Source: JAHRAW01 sp028066695 (lineage in GTDB: Bacteria > Pseudomonadota > Gammaproteobacteria > Arenicellales > Poriferihabitantaceae). From it: a DNA stretch of 64,000 nucleotides. The stretch is taken from positions 1,488,001 through 1,552,000 of the forward strand of contig OY734803.1 of NCBI GenBank assembly GCA_963457535.1, given 5' to 3'. Each line of letters opens with the position of its first letter. Position 1 is the first letter of the stretch. The notes beneath the pieces were generated by a model. It saw nothing but the letters and a program-made list of their open reading frames with translations. It searched no databases and was not told the DNA's origin. Both the position numbers and the translations under genes were made by a program. Positions 57,145 to 64,000 of this stretch are shown piece by piece.

Positions 57145-58311
57145 ATGCGTAACCGAAAATCCAACGCGCCGCAAAAAACCGGCGTCAATCAACCGCGCCG
57201 CAAAGTCCTGAAGGGCGCGACCGTCGCGGCCGGCGCGGCCGCGGTCGGGCCGTGGGTGGTCAGCCCGAAAGTGTTTTCCTCCTCGGGCGAGGTCAACTGC
57301 ACCATCTGGACCGACTACATCCCGAAAAATGTCATCAAAGACTTCACCAAAAAAACCGGCATCAAGGTCAACTACAAGGAACTCGGCTCCAACGAGGAAC
57401 TCATCAACCAGATGAAGGCCACCAAAGGCGCCGGCGTGGATCTTTGCAGCCCGACCAACTTTCGCTCCGGCCAGTGGGTGGATCTCGGCCTGCTGCAGCC
57501 GTTTGACTACGGGCGCATCTCCAACCTGAAACATCTCAACAAGGCGATGCTGAAAGTCGGCGACACCGAGTGGAACTTCGGCGGCAAAGGCTCGCACTGG
57601 CTGCCGTTCATCTGGGGCACCGAGGCCATCGGCTGGCGCACCGACCAATACGCGCCGCCGGGCGGCACGCCGAGTTACGGCAACATCTGGCAGCCCGAAG
57701 TGCGCGGCAAGACCATGATTCGCCCGCATTCCGGAATGGCCGGCGCCGGCCTCTACATGGAGACCATCGGCGAACTGGAGCCGGGCGACGTGTGGAACGC
57801 TTACAAGAGCGAAAAGAAAATGCGCCCGGTGTGGCAGAAAATCACCGACTTCTGCATCGCCAACAAGGCGCAGATCAAACTCTTCTGGAACGACACCGAC
57901 AGCCAGAAGAACGGCTTCCTCAACGACGGCGTGGTGGTCGGGCAGACCTGGGACGGCCCGGTGCTTGCGATGAAAAGCGAGGGCGAGCCGGTCACCTACC
58001 AGGCGCCGAAAGAGGGCGCGATGGCCTGGGTGGACAGCCTGGCGATGTCGGCCGCGGCGAAGAATGTGGACCAGGCGTATGAGTTGATCGACTATGTGTT
58101 CCGGCCGAAAGTCGCCGGAAAGTCCATCGACACGCACGGCTACAACTCCGCGGTGCTCGGCGCCGAGAAGCACACCGGGCCGGCCTACAAGAAAAACTTC
58201 TCCGAGGCGTATCCGGGCGACGCGCTGGCCAAACTCAACCCGTGGCCGTCCGAGCCGCAGTGGTATGCCGACGTCCGCACCGAATACCGCAACAAGTTTG
58301 TGAACGCGTGA
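57145..58311 (+). CDS. potF: Polyamine-type ABC transporter substrate-binding protein, Tat-exported
   Basis: Periplasmic spermidine/putrescine-type binding protein. The 388-residue product has a twin-arginine signal, QPRRKVLKGATVAAGAAAVG (residues 16-35). The mature PotD/PotF fold follows: NCTIWTDYIPKNVIKDFTKK, LCSPTNFRSGQWVDLGLLQP, WLPFIWGTEAIGWRTDQY and WVDSLAMSAAAKNVDQAYEL. GAGGA lies 8 nt before the ATG. It is the first gene of a four-gene transporter operon with ATPase and two permeases. The ligand (putrescine, spermidine or a related amine) is inferred from the family. Confidence 0.88.
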   Translation: MRNRKSNAPQKTGVNQPRRKVLKGATVAAGAAAVGPWVVSPKVFSSSGEVNCTIWTDYIPKNVIKDFTKKTGIKVNYKELGSNEELINQMKATKGAGVDLCSPTNFRSGQWVDLGLLQPFDYGRISNLKHLNKAMLKVGDTEWNFGGKGSHWLPFIWGTEAIGWRTDQYAPPGGTPSYGNIWQPEVRGKTMIRPHSGMAGAGLYMETIGELEPGDVWNAYKSEKKMRPVWQKITDFCIANKAQIKLFWNDTDSQKNGFLNDGVVVGQTWDGPVLAMKSEGEPVTYQAPKEGAMAWVDSLAMSAAAKNVDQAYELIDYVFRPKVAGKSIDTHGYNSAVLGAEKHTGPAYKKNFSEAYPGDALAKLNPWPSEPQWYADVRTEYRNKFVNA

Positions 58312-58324
58312 TTCGGCGTCCGCT

Positions 58325-58352
58325 CCCGCCCCCGGTGATTTTCGGGGGCGGG
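58325..58352 (+). promoter_or_regulatory. Intercistronic hairpin between binding protein and ATPase genes
   Basis: CCCGCCCCCG (58325-58334) and CGGGGGCGGG (58343-58352) form a perfect 10-bp stem right after the potF stop. The poly-T tract of a terminator is missing directly after it. Such hairpins often protect the upstream mRNA, so the binding protein is made in excess over the other subunits. The rest of the spacer is a repetitive ACTTTTTCC-type tract up to the potA ribosome site GGAG. Confidence 0.6.
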
Positions 58353-58441
58353 ATGTTCGGCTCCGGTTTTTCCCGAGACTTTTCTCCAAGACTTTTTCCA
58401 ACACTTTTTCCCGGCACTTTTAATTCCCGGCGGAGTTTTTT

Positions 58442-59557
58442 ATGAGCGCGGATGTTCAACTGGACGATGTGTGGATTCGCTTCGGCGCGTTCGTCGCGGC
58501 GCGCAACGCGAACATTCACATCAAAGAAGGCGAGTTTTTCAGTTTCCTCGGCCCCTCCGGCTGCGGCAAGACCACGCTTCTGCGCGCGGTCTCCGGGTTT
58601 CTCGAGCCGTCGCAGGGGCGCGTGCTCATCGGCGGGCGCGACATGGCCGGCATCGGGCCGAACAAACGCCCGACCGCGCTGATCTTCCAAAACCTCGCGC
58701 TGTTTCCGCTGATGACGGTGTGGGAGAACATTTCCTTCGCGCTGGAAGTGCGCGGCGTCGGCCGCGACGAACGGCGGCGCAAAGCGGACGAATTGCTGGA
58801 ATTGATCGCGCTGCCCGGGCAGGGCGAAAAACGCGTCGGCGAACTCTCCGGCGGACAAAAACAGCGCGTCGCGATCGCGCGCGCGCTCGCGGCCGAGCCG
58901 GATGTCCTGCTGCTGGACGAGCCGCTTTCCGCGCTGGATTTGAAACTGCGCCAGCACATGCGCACCGAGTTGCGCGCGATTCAGCAGCGCGTCGGCATCA
59001 CTTTCATCTACATCACCCACGACCAGGGCGAGGCGCTGACCATGTCCGACCATGTCGCGGTCATGAGCCAGGGCGTGATTGAGCAGGTCGCCGACGGCAA
59101 CACCATTTACGACCACCCGCAAAGCGCGTTCGTCGCCTCTTTTGTCGGCGAAAACAATTTGTTCGCCGGAAAAGTCACCGAGGCCGGCGATGAATTCGCG
59201 GTGGTGGAAACGCCCTGCGGCGCATTGCGCGCGCGCCACGCCAAGCGCGACGGGCAGGGGCAACTCTCGCCCGGCGACCGCGCCTTCGTGTTCGTGCGCC
59301 CGGAGTCGCTGAAGTTCGCCGACAATTCCTCCGGCGAAAAATTCGACAACACCATCTCGGCGCGCATTCACCAGCAGGAATTTGAGGGCAATTTCTGGCA
59401 GGTGTTCTTTAATGTCGCCGGCTCCGACAAGCAGATCAAACTCTCCATGGTCAACGACGGCCGCGCCCTCGGCCACGCGCCCGGCGAGGAAGTGCAACTC
59501 GGTTTCAACGCAAGCCTGTCGGTCGCGCTTCCCGAAGGCGATTTGGCCGCGGAATAA
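58442..59557 (+). CDS. potA: Polyamine ABC transporter ATP-binding protein
   Basis: The 371-residue ATPase has Walker A GPSGCGKTTLLRAVSG (near 39), the Q-loop IFQNLALFP, signature GELSGGQKQRVAIARAL, Walker B VLLLDEPLSALD and the H-loop THDQGEAL. The C-terminal TOBE domain (from about 260) is typical of PotA-like importers. It follows the binding protein and precedes both permeases in the same direction. Confidence 0.93.
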   Translation: MSADVQLDDVWIRFGAFVAARNANIHIKEGEFFSFLGPSGCGKTTLLRAVSGFLEPSQGRVLIGGRDMAGIGPNKRPTALIFQNLALFPLMTVWENISFALEVRGVGRDERRRKADELLELIALPGQGEKRVGELSGGQKQRVAIARALAAEPDVLLLDEPLSALDLKLRQHMRTELRAIQQRVGITFIYITHDQGEALTMSDHVAVMSQGVIEQVADGNTIYDHPQSAFVASFVGENNLFAGKVTEAGDEFAVVETPCGALRARHAKRDGQGQLSPGDRAFVFVRPESLKFADNSSGEKFDNTISARIHQQEFEGNFWQVFFNVAGSDKQIKLSMVNDGRALGHAPGEEVQLGFNASLSVALPEGDLAAE

Positions 59558-59628
59558 TCATGGGCGGCGAAGTCGGCGACCGGGTGCGGGGCGCGCTTGC
59601 GGTCCGCCATTAAAAGAGCGCAAAACCA

Positions 59629-60552
59629 ATGATCAAATACTGGAAAGACTTTTTCCGCAAACACGGCGCAACCCTGTCGGTGTTTTTGCTGGCCTCGGTC
59701 GGCTTCTGGATCTTCATGATGATCGTCCTGCCGCAGGCGTTCATGCTGGATTTCTCGTTCCGCGCCAATGTGCCGCCGCCGCAATGGGGCACCGACGCGC
59801 ACCACTACACCACCGAGCATTACCGCTACATGCTCTACGGCAGCGCGCAGAGCACCGACTCATACAACTTCGTGGACCTGTCGGTGTTCGGGCGCACCAT
59901 TCTCGCGGCGATTTTTGTCACGCTGATAGACCTCGCGCTGTGCTACCCGGTCGCGTATTACCTTGCGCATGTCGCGCGCGGCGGCTGGAGCCGGCTGATG
60001 GTGATGTCGCTGATCGTGCCGTTCTGGGTCAACGAATTGCTGCGCGCGTTCGCCTTCAAAATCATGTTCGGCACCACCGGCATCGTCAACAACACGCTGC
60101 TATGGCTCGGCATTTTGGACCAGCCGCACGACTTCATCCGCAGCAGCGTCGCGCTGTATTCCGGGCTGAGTTACGCCTACATCCTGCTGATGATCTTCCC
60201 GATCTACAACGCGGTGGAAAGTCTGGACAAAAACCAGATTGAAGCGGCGCGCGACCTCGGCTCGCCGTGGTGGCGCATTCACAAACGCGTGGTCATTCCG
60301 CACGCCAAGCCCGGCATCACCTCCGGCTGCACCATGGTGTTCATGCTGACCGCCGGCGCGCTCGCTGCGCCGCAAATCCTCGGCGGCCCCAGCAGTTTGT
60401 GGTTCACGCAAATCATCTACCAGGCGTTCAACCAGGCCGGCAACTGGGCGCGCGGATCGGCCTATGCGATCATTCTGCTGACGGTGTGCATTCTGTTCGT
60501 GCTGCTGATGATGCGCGTGTTCAAGGTCAAACTCGGGGAGATTGCGCGGTGA
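59629..60552 (+). CDS. potB: Polyamine ABC transporter permease, PotB type
   Basis: The 307-residue inner-membrane permease has six or seven helices and the EAA loop IEAARDLGSPWWRIHKRVVIP near residue 205, which docks to PotA. FWVNELLRAFAFKIMFG is a PotB-like segment. It starts 71 nt after potA; the potC GTG overlaps its stop (GTGA, 60549-60552). Confidence 0.92.
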   Translation: MIKYWKDFFRKHGATLSVFLLASVGFWIFMMIVLPQAFMLDFSFRANVPPPQWGTDAHHYTTEHYRYMLYGSAQSTDSYNFVDLSVFGRTILAAIFVTLIDLALCYPVAYYLAHVARGGWSRLMVMSLIVPFWVNELLRAFAFKIMFGTTGIVNNTLLWLGILDQPHDFIRSSVALYSGLSYAYILLMIFPIYNAVESLDKNQIEAARDLGSPWWRIHKRVVIPHAKPGITSGCTMVFMLTAGALAAPQILGGPSSLWFTQIIYQAFNQAGNWARGSAYAIILLTVCILFVLLMMRVFKVKLGEIAR

Positions 60553-61808
60553 ACATTCCGCTGAAACTTCCGCGAAACATGCCGCTGACTTCCGACCACG
60601 TGCGCAAATTTTTTGTGCTGTTTTTCGTGTTCGGATTTTTCGCATATTTGTTCGGGCCGCTCATCATCATGAGCATCACCGCGTTCAACAGTTCGTCTTT
60701 CCCGCGCATGACGCCGTTTGAATGCTTCAGCGCGGAGTGGTTTTTGCAACTCGCCGGCGACGACAAACTGGTGGAAGGCCTGCGCAACAGTCTGTTCATC
60801 GGCGTCGGCGTGGTGCTGCTGGCGGTGCCGCTCGGCCTGTCCGGCGCGCTGATGCTGACGCAGGTGCGCGAGCGCGTGCGCCCCTGGTATTACACCGTGG
60901 TCATCTCGCCCATACTGGTGCCCGGCGTGGTGCTCGGAATTTCCACGCTGCTGTTTTGGGACCGCATCGGCACCATGTTCGGCGCCTCGCGCGACTCCAT
61001 TTTTTACAACGGATTTTTCCTGACCATCATCGGCCAGGCGACTTTCATCTCGGCCTACACCATGCTGGTGTTCATCTCGCGCCTGCAGCGTTTTGATGTG
61101 TCGCAGGAGGAGGCCGCGCTGGACCTCGGCGCATCGCATGTGCAGACCTTCCGCAAAATCCTGCTGCCGTTTCTGCGCCCGGCGATTTTGTCGGCGGCGG
61201 TGCTGGCGTTTCTCGCCTCGTTTGAAAATTACAACACCACGGTGTTCACCATCATTTCGGAGAGCACGCTGACCACCTTCCTCGCCAGCAAGGTGCGCCA
61301 CGGCATCAACCCGTCCATCAGCGCGCTCGCCGTGGTCATCGTGCTGATCACGCTGCTCGGCGCCGCGCTGCACGAGGTGCTGAAACGCCGCGAAGCCGCG
61401 GCGGCGCGCGAAACCGAGCGCATCGTCAAGGGCGAGCAAAGCGCGCGCAAACGCGCCAAGCCGTTTTTGCTGGAGCCGGCGACGCTGATGATTTTGCTGG
61501 TGTTCACCGCCGGACTCGGCGCCGTGTATCTCGGCGGCACCATCGGCGTGGACGAATGCAAGGCGCGCGTCAAGGAGGAAAAAATCCTGCGCGCGCAGGA
61601 GCGCATCAAAAAGATTGAGGCGAAATCCATGTTCCAAAACGCCCCGGCCGCCTCCGAAGCGGCCGGCGCGGCCGCCGGCGCCGGCAAATCCGAGCGCGCC
61701 GGCGCCTCGCAATTCCAGGGCGTTTTTGACATCGGCAATCTGCAGGAACAAACCGGCGTGGGCGAGGACAGCGACGAAGGCTCGGGCTCGGCCGAAGACG
61801 ACCAGTAA
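60549..61808 (+). CDS. potC: Polyamine ABC transporter permease, PotC type, with C-terminal extension
   Basis: The first 285 residues or so form a PotC-type permease with the EAA loop EEAALDLGASHVQTFRKILLP (near 195). The 419-residue product then goes on for about 135 residues beyond the normal end: a basic stretch (RREAAAARETERIVKGEQ), an extra hydrophobic helix (LMILLVFTAGLGAVYLGG), a charged helical region and an acidic Gly/Ser tail. GTG 60549 overlaps the potB stop; ATG 60579 is possible. The extension has no match I can name and would add a helix with a tail facing the periplasm or cytoplasm. Confidence 0.88.
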   Translation: MNIPLKLPRNMPLTSDHVRKFFVLFFVFGFFAYLFGPLIIMSITAFNSSSFPRMTPFECFSAEWFLQLAGDDKLVEGLRNSLFIGVGVVLLAVPLGLSGALMLTQVRERVRPWYYTVVISPILVPGVVLGISTLLFWDRIGTMFGASRDSIFYNGFFLTIIGQATFISAYTMLVFISRLQRFDVSQEEAALDLGASHVQTFRKILLPFLRPAILSAAVLAFLASFENYNTTVFTIISESTLTTFLASKVRHGINPSISALAVVIVLITLLGAALHEVLKRREAAAARETERIVKGEQSARKRAKPFLLEPATLMILLVFTAGLGAVYLGGTIGVDECKARVKEEKILRAQERIKKIEAKSMFQNAPAASEAAGAAAGAGKSERAGASQFQGVFDIGNLQEQTGVGEDSDEGSGSAEDDQ

Positions 61809-61814
61809 CGCGCG

Positions 61815-62867
61815 ATGCCCCTCCTCACCACCTGCATCGGCGCGTATCCGAAGCCCGATTTTGTCGACCTGCCCGACTGGTTCAACATTCCGGCCGGCCC
61901 CGATGTCTCCGACCCGACCAAACGCTGGGCCGGCGCGATGGAGCAACTCGGCGACGAGGCCGAGGACATTCTCGCGCGCGGCGTGGCGCAGGCGGTCGCC
62001 GACCAGGTGGAGGCCGGCATTGACATTCCGACCGACGGCGAAGTGCCGCGCGAAAATTACATTCACTACCACTGCCGCCACCTCAACGGATTTGACTTTG
62101 AAAACCTGACCCGGCGCGAGTTGCGCGGCGGAACCTACGCCGCCGACCTGCCGACCATTCGCGGCGAAGTCAGCGCCAAGGCGCCGTTCCTCGCCGATGA
62201 CTGGCGGCGCGCGCAAAACGGCAGCAAACGGCCGGTGAAGATGACCATGCCGGGACCGATGACCATCTCCGACACCAATTGCGACGCCCATTACAACGAC
62301 CCAAAAAAACTCGGCGCGGATCTCGCCGACGCGCTCAACACCGAGGTGCTCGCGCTCGCCGAAGCCGGCTGCCGCCACATTCAAATTGACGAGCCGGTTT
62401 TCGCGCGCTTTCCCGAAAACGCGCTCGCCTACGGCATTGACAACTTGGAGCGCGCCTTTCACAAATGCCCGCCCGAAGTCACGCGCACCGCGCACATGTG
62501 CTGCGGCTACCCCGACCGCCTTGACCGCGACGACTACCCGAAGGCCGACCAATCCGCGTATCTGCAACTCGCCGACGCGATGGAGGAATCCGGCGTGCAG
62601 TGGCTTTCCATTGAAGACGCGCACCGCAACAACGGCCTGGAATTGCTGGAGCGTTTCGCCACCACCACGGTCATTCTCGGCGTGGTCGCCATCGCCAAAA
62701 GCCGCGTGGAATCGGCCGAGGAAATCCGCGCGCGGCTGTCGGACGCGCTCGCGCACATTGACGCCGGGCGATTGGTGGCCGCGCCCGATTGCGGCCTCGG
62801 CCTGCTCGGGCGCGACTTGGCGCGGGAAAAACTGCGCAACCTGTGCGCGGCCGCGAAAAGCATTTAA
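61815..62867 (+). CDS. Cobalamin-independent methionine synthase-like protein (core MetE)
   Basis: A 350-residue protein matching only the catalytic C-terminal barrel of MetE. Metal ligands can be read as His and Cys in AHMCCGYP (near 220), Glu in LSIEDAHRNN and Cys in APDCGLGLLG. IQIDEPVFAR is the conserved barrel strand. Stand-alone core MetE proteins can methylate homocysteine from donors other than folylpolyglutamates, or have other thiol-methyl transfer roles. It starts 6 nt after the transporter operon and precedes mmsA, which suggests a link to the imported compound, but that is only context. Confidence 0.85.
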   Translation: MPLLTTCIGAYPKPDFVDLPDWFNIPAGPDVSDPTKRWAGAMEQLGDEAEDILARGVAQAVADQVEAGIDIPTDGEVPRENYIHYHCRHLNGFDFENLTRRELRGGTYAADLPTIRGEVSAKAPFLADDWRRAQNGSKRPVKMTMPGPMTISDTNCDAHYNDPKKLGADLADALNTEVLALAEAGCRHIQIDEPVFARFPENALAYGIDNLERAFHKCPPEVTRTAHMCCGYPDRLDRDDYPKADQSAYLQLADAMEESGVQWLSIEDAHRNNGLELLERFATTTVILGVVAIAKSRVESAEEIRARLSDALAHIDAGRLVAAPDCGLGLLGRDLAREKLRNLCAAAKSI

Positions 62868-62877
62868 GATTTTCTTA

Positions 62878-63282
62878 ATGTCCATGCGCGCCCACCGGAA
62901 AATATCGCCGCGATTTTTCGCGCTGCTGTTGCCCGCATTCGGAGGAGCGGCCGCGCCGCCGCTGCACGCCGACGGCGGCGTCCCCGGCTGGAACGCGCTG
63001 GTCTATCTGGTCTACCGCCTGGAAGTAACGCGGTATTGCAGTGTCGCCGACGACGCGGTCGCCGCCGGTTTTCGCGCGGCGCGCGACGCGCTGGTCGCGC
63101 AATACCGCTTCGCCGCGGATCTGATTGAAAGCGCGCGCCATGAGGCATACTTGCTCGCATACCGCGAATGGCAAAATCGCGGCCTCGGCGGCTTTCGCCG
63201 CTGGTGCCGCGTGGACGCCGCGCTTTTTGCGCGCCAGTTGTCCGCCCCAGAAACCATTTCACAACCCGGAGTCACGCCATGA
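62878..63282 (+). CDS. Small exported protein of unknown function
   Basis: The 134-residue product has an N-terminal signal peptide (ISPRFFALLLPAFGGAAAPPLHA) and a mature helical part. That part contains LVYLVYRLEVTRYCSVADD, two cysteines (Cys in RYCS and RWCR) and several Arg/Tyr-rich helices. I do not recognise the family. ATG 62884 is an alternative start. The stop overlaps the mmsA start (ATGA, 63279-63282), so the two are co-translated. The frame upstream of 62878 only shadows the MetE-like gene. Confidence 0.65.
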   Translation: MSMRAHRKISPRFFALLLPAFGGAAAPPLHADGGVPGWNALVYLVYRLEVTRYCSVADDAVAAGFRAARDALVAQYRFAADLIESARHEAYLLAYREWQNRGLGGFRRWCRVDAALFARQLSAPETISQPGVTP

Positions 63283-64000
63283 ACCGAGAAGCCGCAGCCT
63301 CATCCGTTGAAAAACTTTCCCACTACATCGGCGGCCGCCGCGTGCCCGGCGCGAGCGGACGTTTCGGCGATGTCTACGACCCGGCGGTCGGCGCGGTCAC
63401 CAAGCAGGTGCCGCTCGCGAGCGCGGACGAAACCGCGTCGGCAATCGCCACCGCCGCCGGCGCGTTCCCCGAATGGTCGGCGCAGCCGCCGGCGCGGCGC
63501 GGGCGCGTGATGTTCGCGTTCCGCGATTTGCTGATGCGCAACATGGACGAACTCGCCAAACTGGTGTCAAGCGAGCATGGCAAAACCCTGGAAGACGCGA
63601 AAGGCTCCATCACCCGCGGCCTGGAAGTCGTGGAATACGCCTGCGGAATTTCCGAACTCTTAAAAGGCGCATACAGCGAAAGCGTCGCCGGCGGCGTGGA
63701 CAGCTGGAGCACGCGCCAGCCGCTCGGCGTTTGCGCCGGCATCACCCCGTTCAACTTTCCGGCGATGGTGCCGATGTGGATGTTTCCGCTCGCGCTGGTC
63801 TGCGGCAACACCTTCGTGCTGAAACCGTCCGAGCGCGATCCGTCCTGCCCGCTGCGCATGGCCGAATTGCTGCGCGAAGCCGGGCTGCCCGACGGCGTGA
63901 TGAATGTCGTAAACGGCGACAAAGAAGCGGTGGACGCGCTGCTCACCGACGCGCGCGTGCAGGCGGTCAGTTTTGTCGGCTCCACCGCCATCGGCGAATA
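63279..64000 (+). CDS. mmsA: Methylmalonate-semialdehyde dehydrogenase (CoA-acylating), N-terminal part
   Basis: The frame runs off the window end, leaving about 240 residues. They match the MmsA group of aldehyde dehydrogenases: LSHYIGGRRVPGASGRFGDV, ATAAGAFPEWSAQPPARRG, SEHGKTLEDAKGSITRGLEVVE, ITPFNFPAMVPMWMFPLA and FVGSTAIGEY (NAD-binding glycine motif). MmsA acts in valine, inositol or beta-alanine-type degradation, making propionyl- or acetyl-CoA. The catalytic cysteine lies beyond the window. CGGAG lies 9 nt before the ATG. Confidence 0.9.
   Translation, partial: MNREAAASSVEKLSHYIGGRRVPGASGRFGDVYDPAVGAVTKQVPLASADETASAIATAAGAFPEWSAQPPARRGRVMFAFRDLLMRNMDELAKLVSSEHGKTLEDAKGSITRGLEVVEYACGISELLKGAYSESVAGGVDSWSTRQPLGVCAGITPFNFPAMVPMWMFPLALVCGNTFVLKPSERDPSCPLRMAELLREAGLPDGVMNVVNGDKEAVDALLTDARVQAVSFVGSTAIGE

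Noticed and set aside
62386..62877. N-terminal extension of the small exported protein gene before mmsA
   Set aside because: This part of the frame is out of frame within the MetE-like gene and Arg/Ser/Ala-rich; the signal peptide begins at 62878.
1..64000. CRISPR arrays, insertion sequences, tRNA and rRNA genes
   Set aside because: No spaced identical repeats of CRISPR length, no transposase-like protein or terminal inverted repeats, and no cloverleaf or rRNA-like segment were seen in reading the spacers. A dedicated scan (tRNAscan, rRNA profile) would be decisive.

Overview
The window is a strongly GC-rich stretch of a proteobacterial chromosome. Gammaproteobacteria are the most likely source: rsmB-trkA-trkH, smg-dprA-topA, hisBHAFI directly followed by tatABC, bpt next to aat, nadD-rsfS-rlmH-maf, mlaA and apbC-metG are arrangements typical of gamma/betaproteobacteria, and a TolC-type exporter and mlaA imply a Gram-negative envelope. 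Genes are packed tightly, many joined by 4-nt ATGA, GTGA or TTGA stop/start overlaps. Good Shine-Dalgarno sites are rare, and several genes may be read from leaderless transcripts. I see no rRNA, tRNA, insertion sequence or CRISPR array, and no gene-free stretch longer than 300 bases.

Layout. 1-4.2 kb: the end of fmt, rsmB, and the potassium uptake pair trkA/trkH. 4.2-8.5 kb: tolC with a pcm-like methyltransferase, a small unknown protein, a phosphopantetheinyl transferase and a WbpE-like sugar aminotransferase. 8.5-10.8 kb: a less GC-rich islet with two RDD membrane proteins and a HEPN protein fused to what looks like a primase-type domain. 10.8-16.4 kb: topA, smg, dprA, then a HEPN-type accessory gene and a lipoprotein. 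16.5-21.6 kb: hisBHAFI and tatABC, with a structured leader in front of tatC. 21.6-27.5 kb: nadE, bpt, aat, tsaD, plsY, folB, rpmB, rpmG. 27.6-31.4 kb: a Tat-exported family 5 binding protein, a PhyH dioxygenase, a 28-residue membrane peptide and a LysR regulator. 31.4-33.0 kb: a two-gene type II restriction-modification islet. 33.0-38.7 kb: VOC protein, cca, a secreted Cys-rich protein, an EamA transporter, trhO, an HCCA isomerase-like protein and a GNAT protein. 38.7-42.3 kb: a 1109-residue secreted LRR/fibronectin/dockerin protein, flanked by direct repeats of the GNAT gene's 3' end. 42.3-49.3 kb: accessory fragments, nadA, nadD-rsfS-rlmH-maf, a membrane-anchored GIY-YIG protein and apeB. 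49.3-56.9 kb: apaH, mlaA, msrA, a urate-oxidase-N-type membrane protein, dcd, an orphan leader-peptide/terminator unit, apbC and metG. 57-64 kb: a potF/A/B/C-type polyamine ABC transporter, a core-MetE-like protein and the start of mmsA.

How it works together. The core is housekeeping: translation (rsmB, tsaD, cca, metG, rpmB/G, rsfS, rlmH), NAD synthesis (nadA, nadD, nadE in three places), histidine synthesis, protein export and envelope upkeep. Two binding proteins carry twin-arginine signals and would use the TatABC encoded here. Between the core blocks lie short islets with lower GC and different codon use. They carry defence-like or unknown genes: HEPN-primase, Apea-type HEPN, restriction-modification, a GIY-YIG membrane protein and single-helix membrane proteins. 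The least explained items are the HEPN-primase fusion, the LRR/dockerin cassette between direct repeats, the orphan leader-peptide unit near 53.0 kb, the tatC leader and a recurrent CCGCGGAAAA motif at gene ends.
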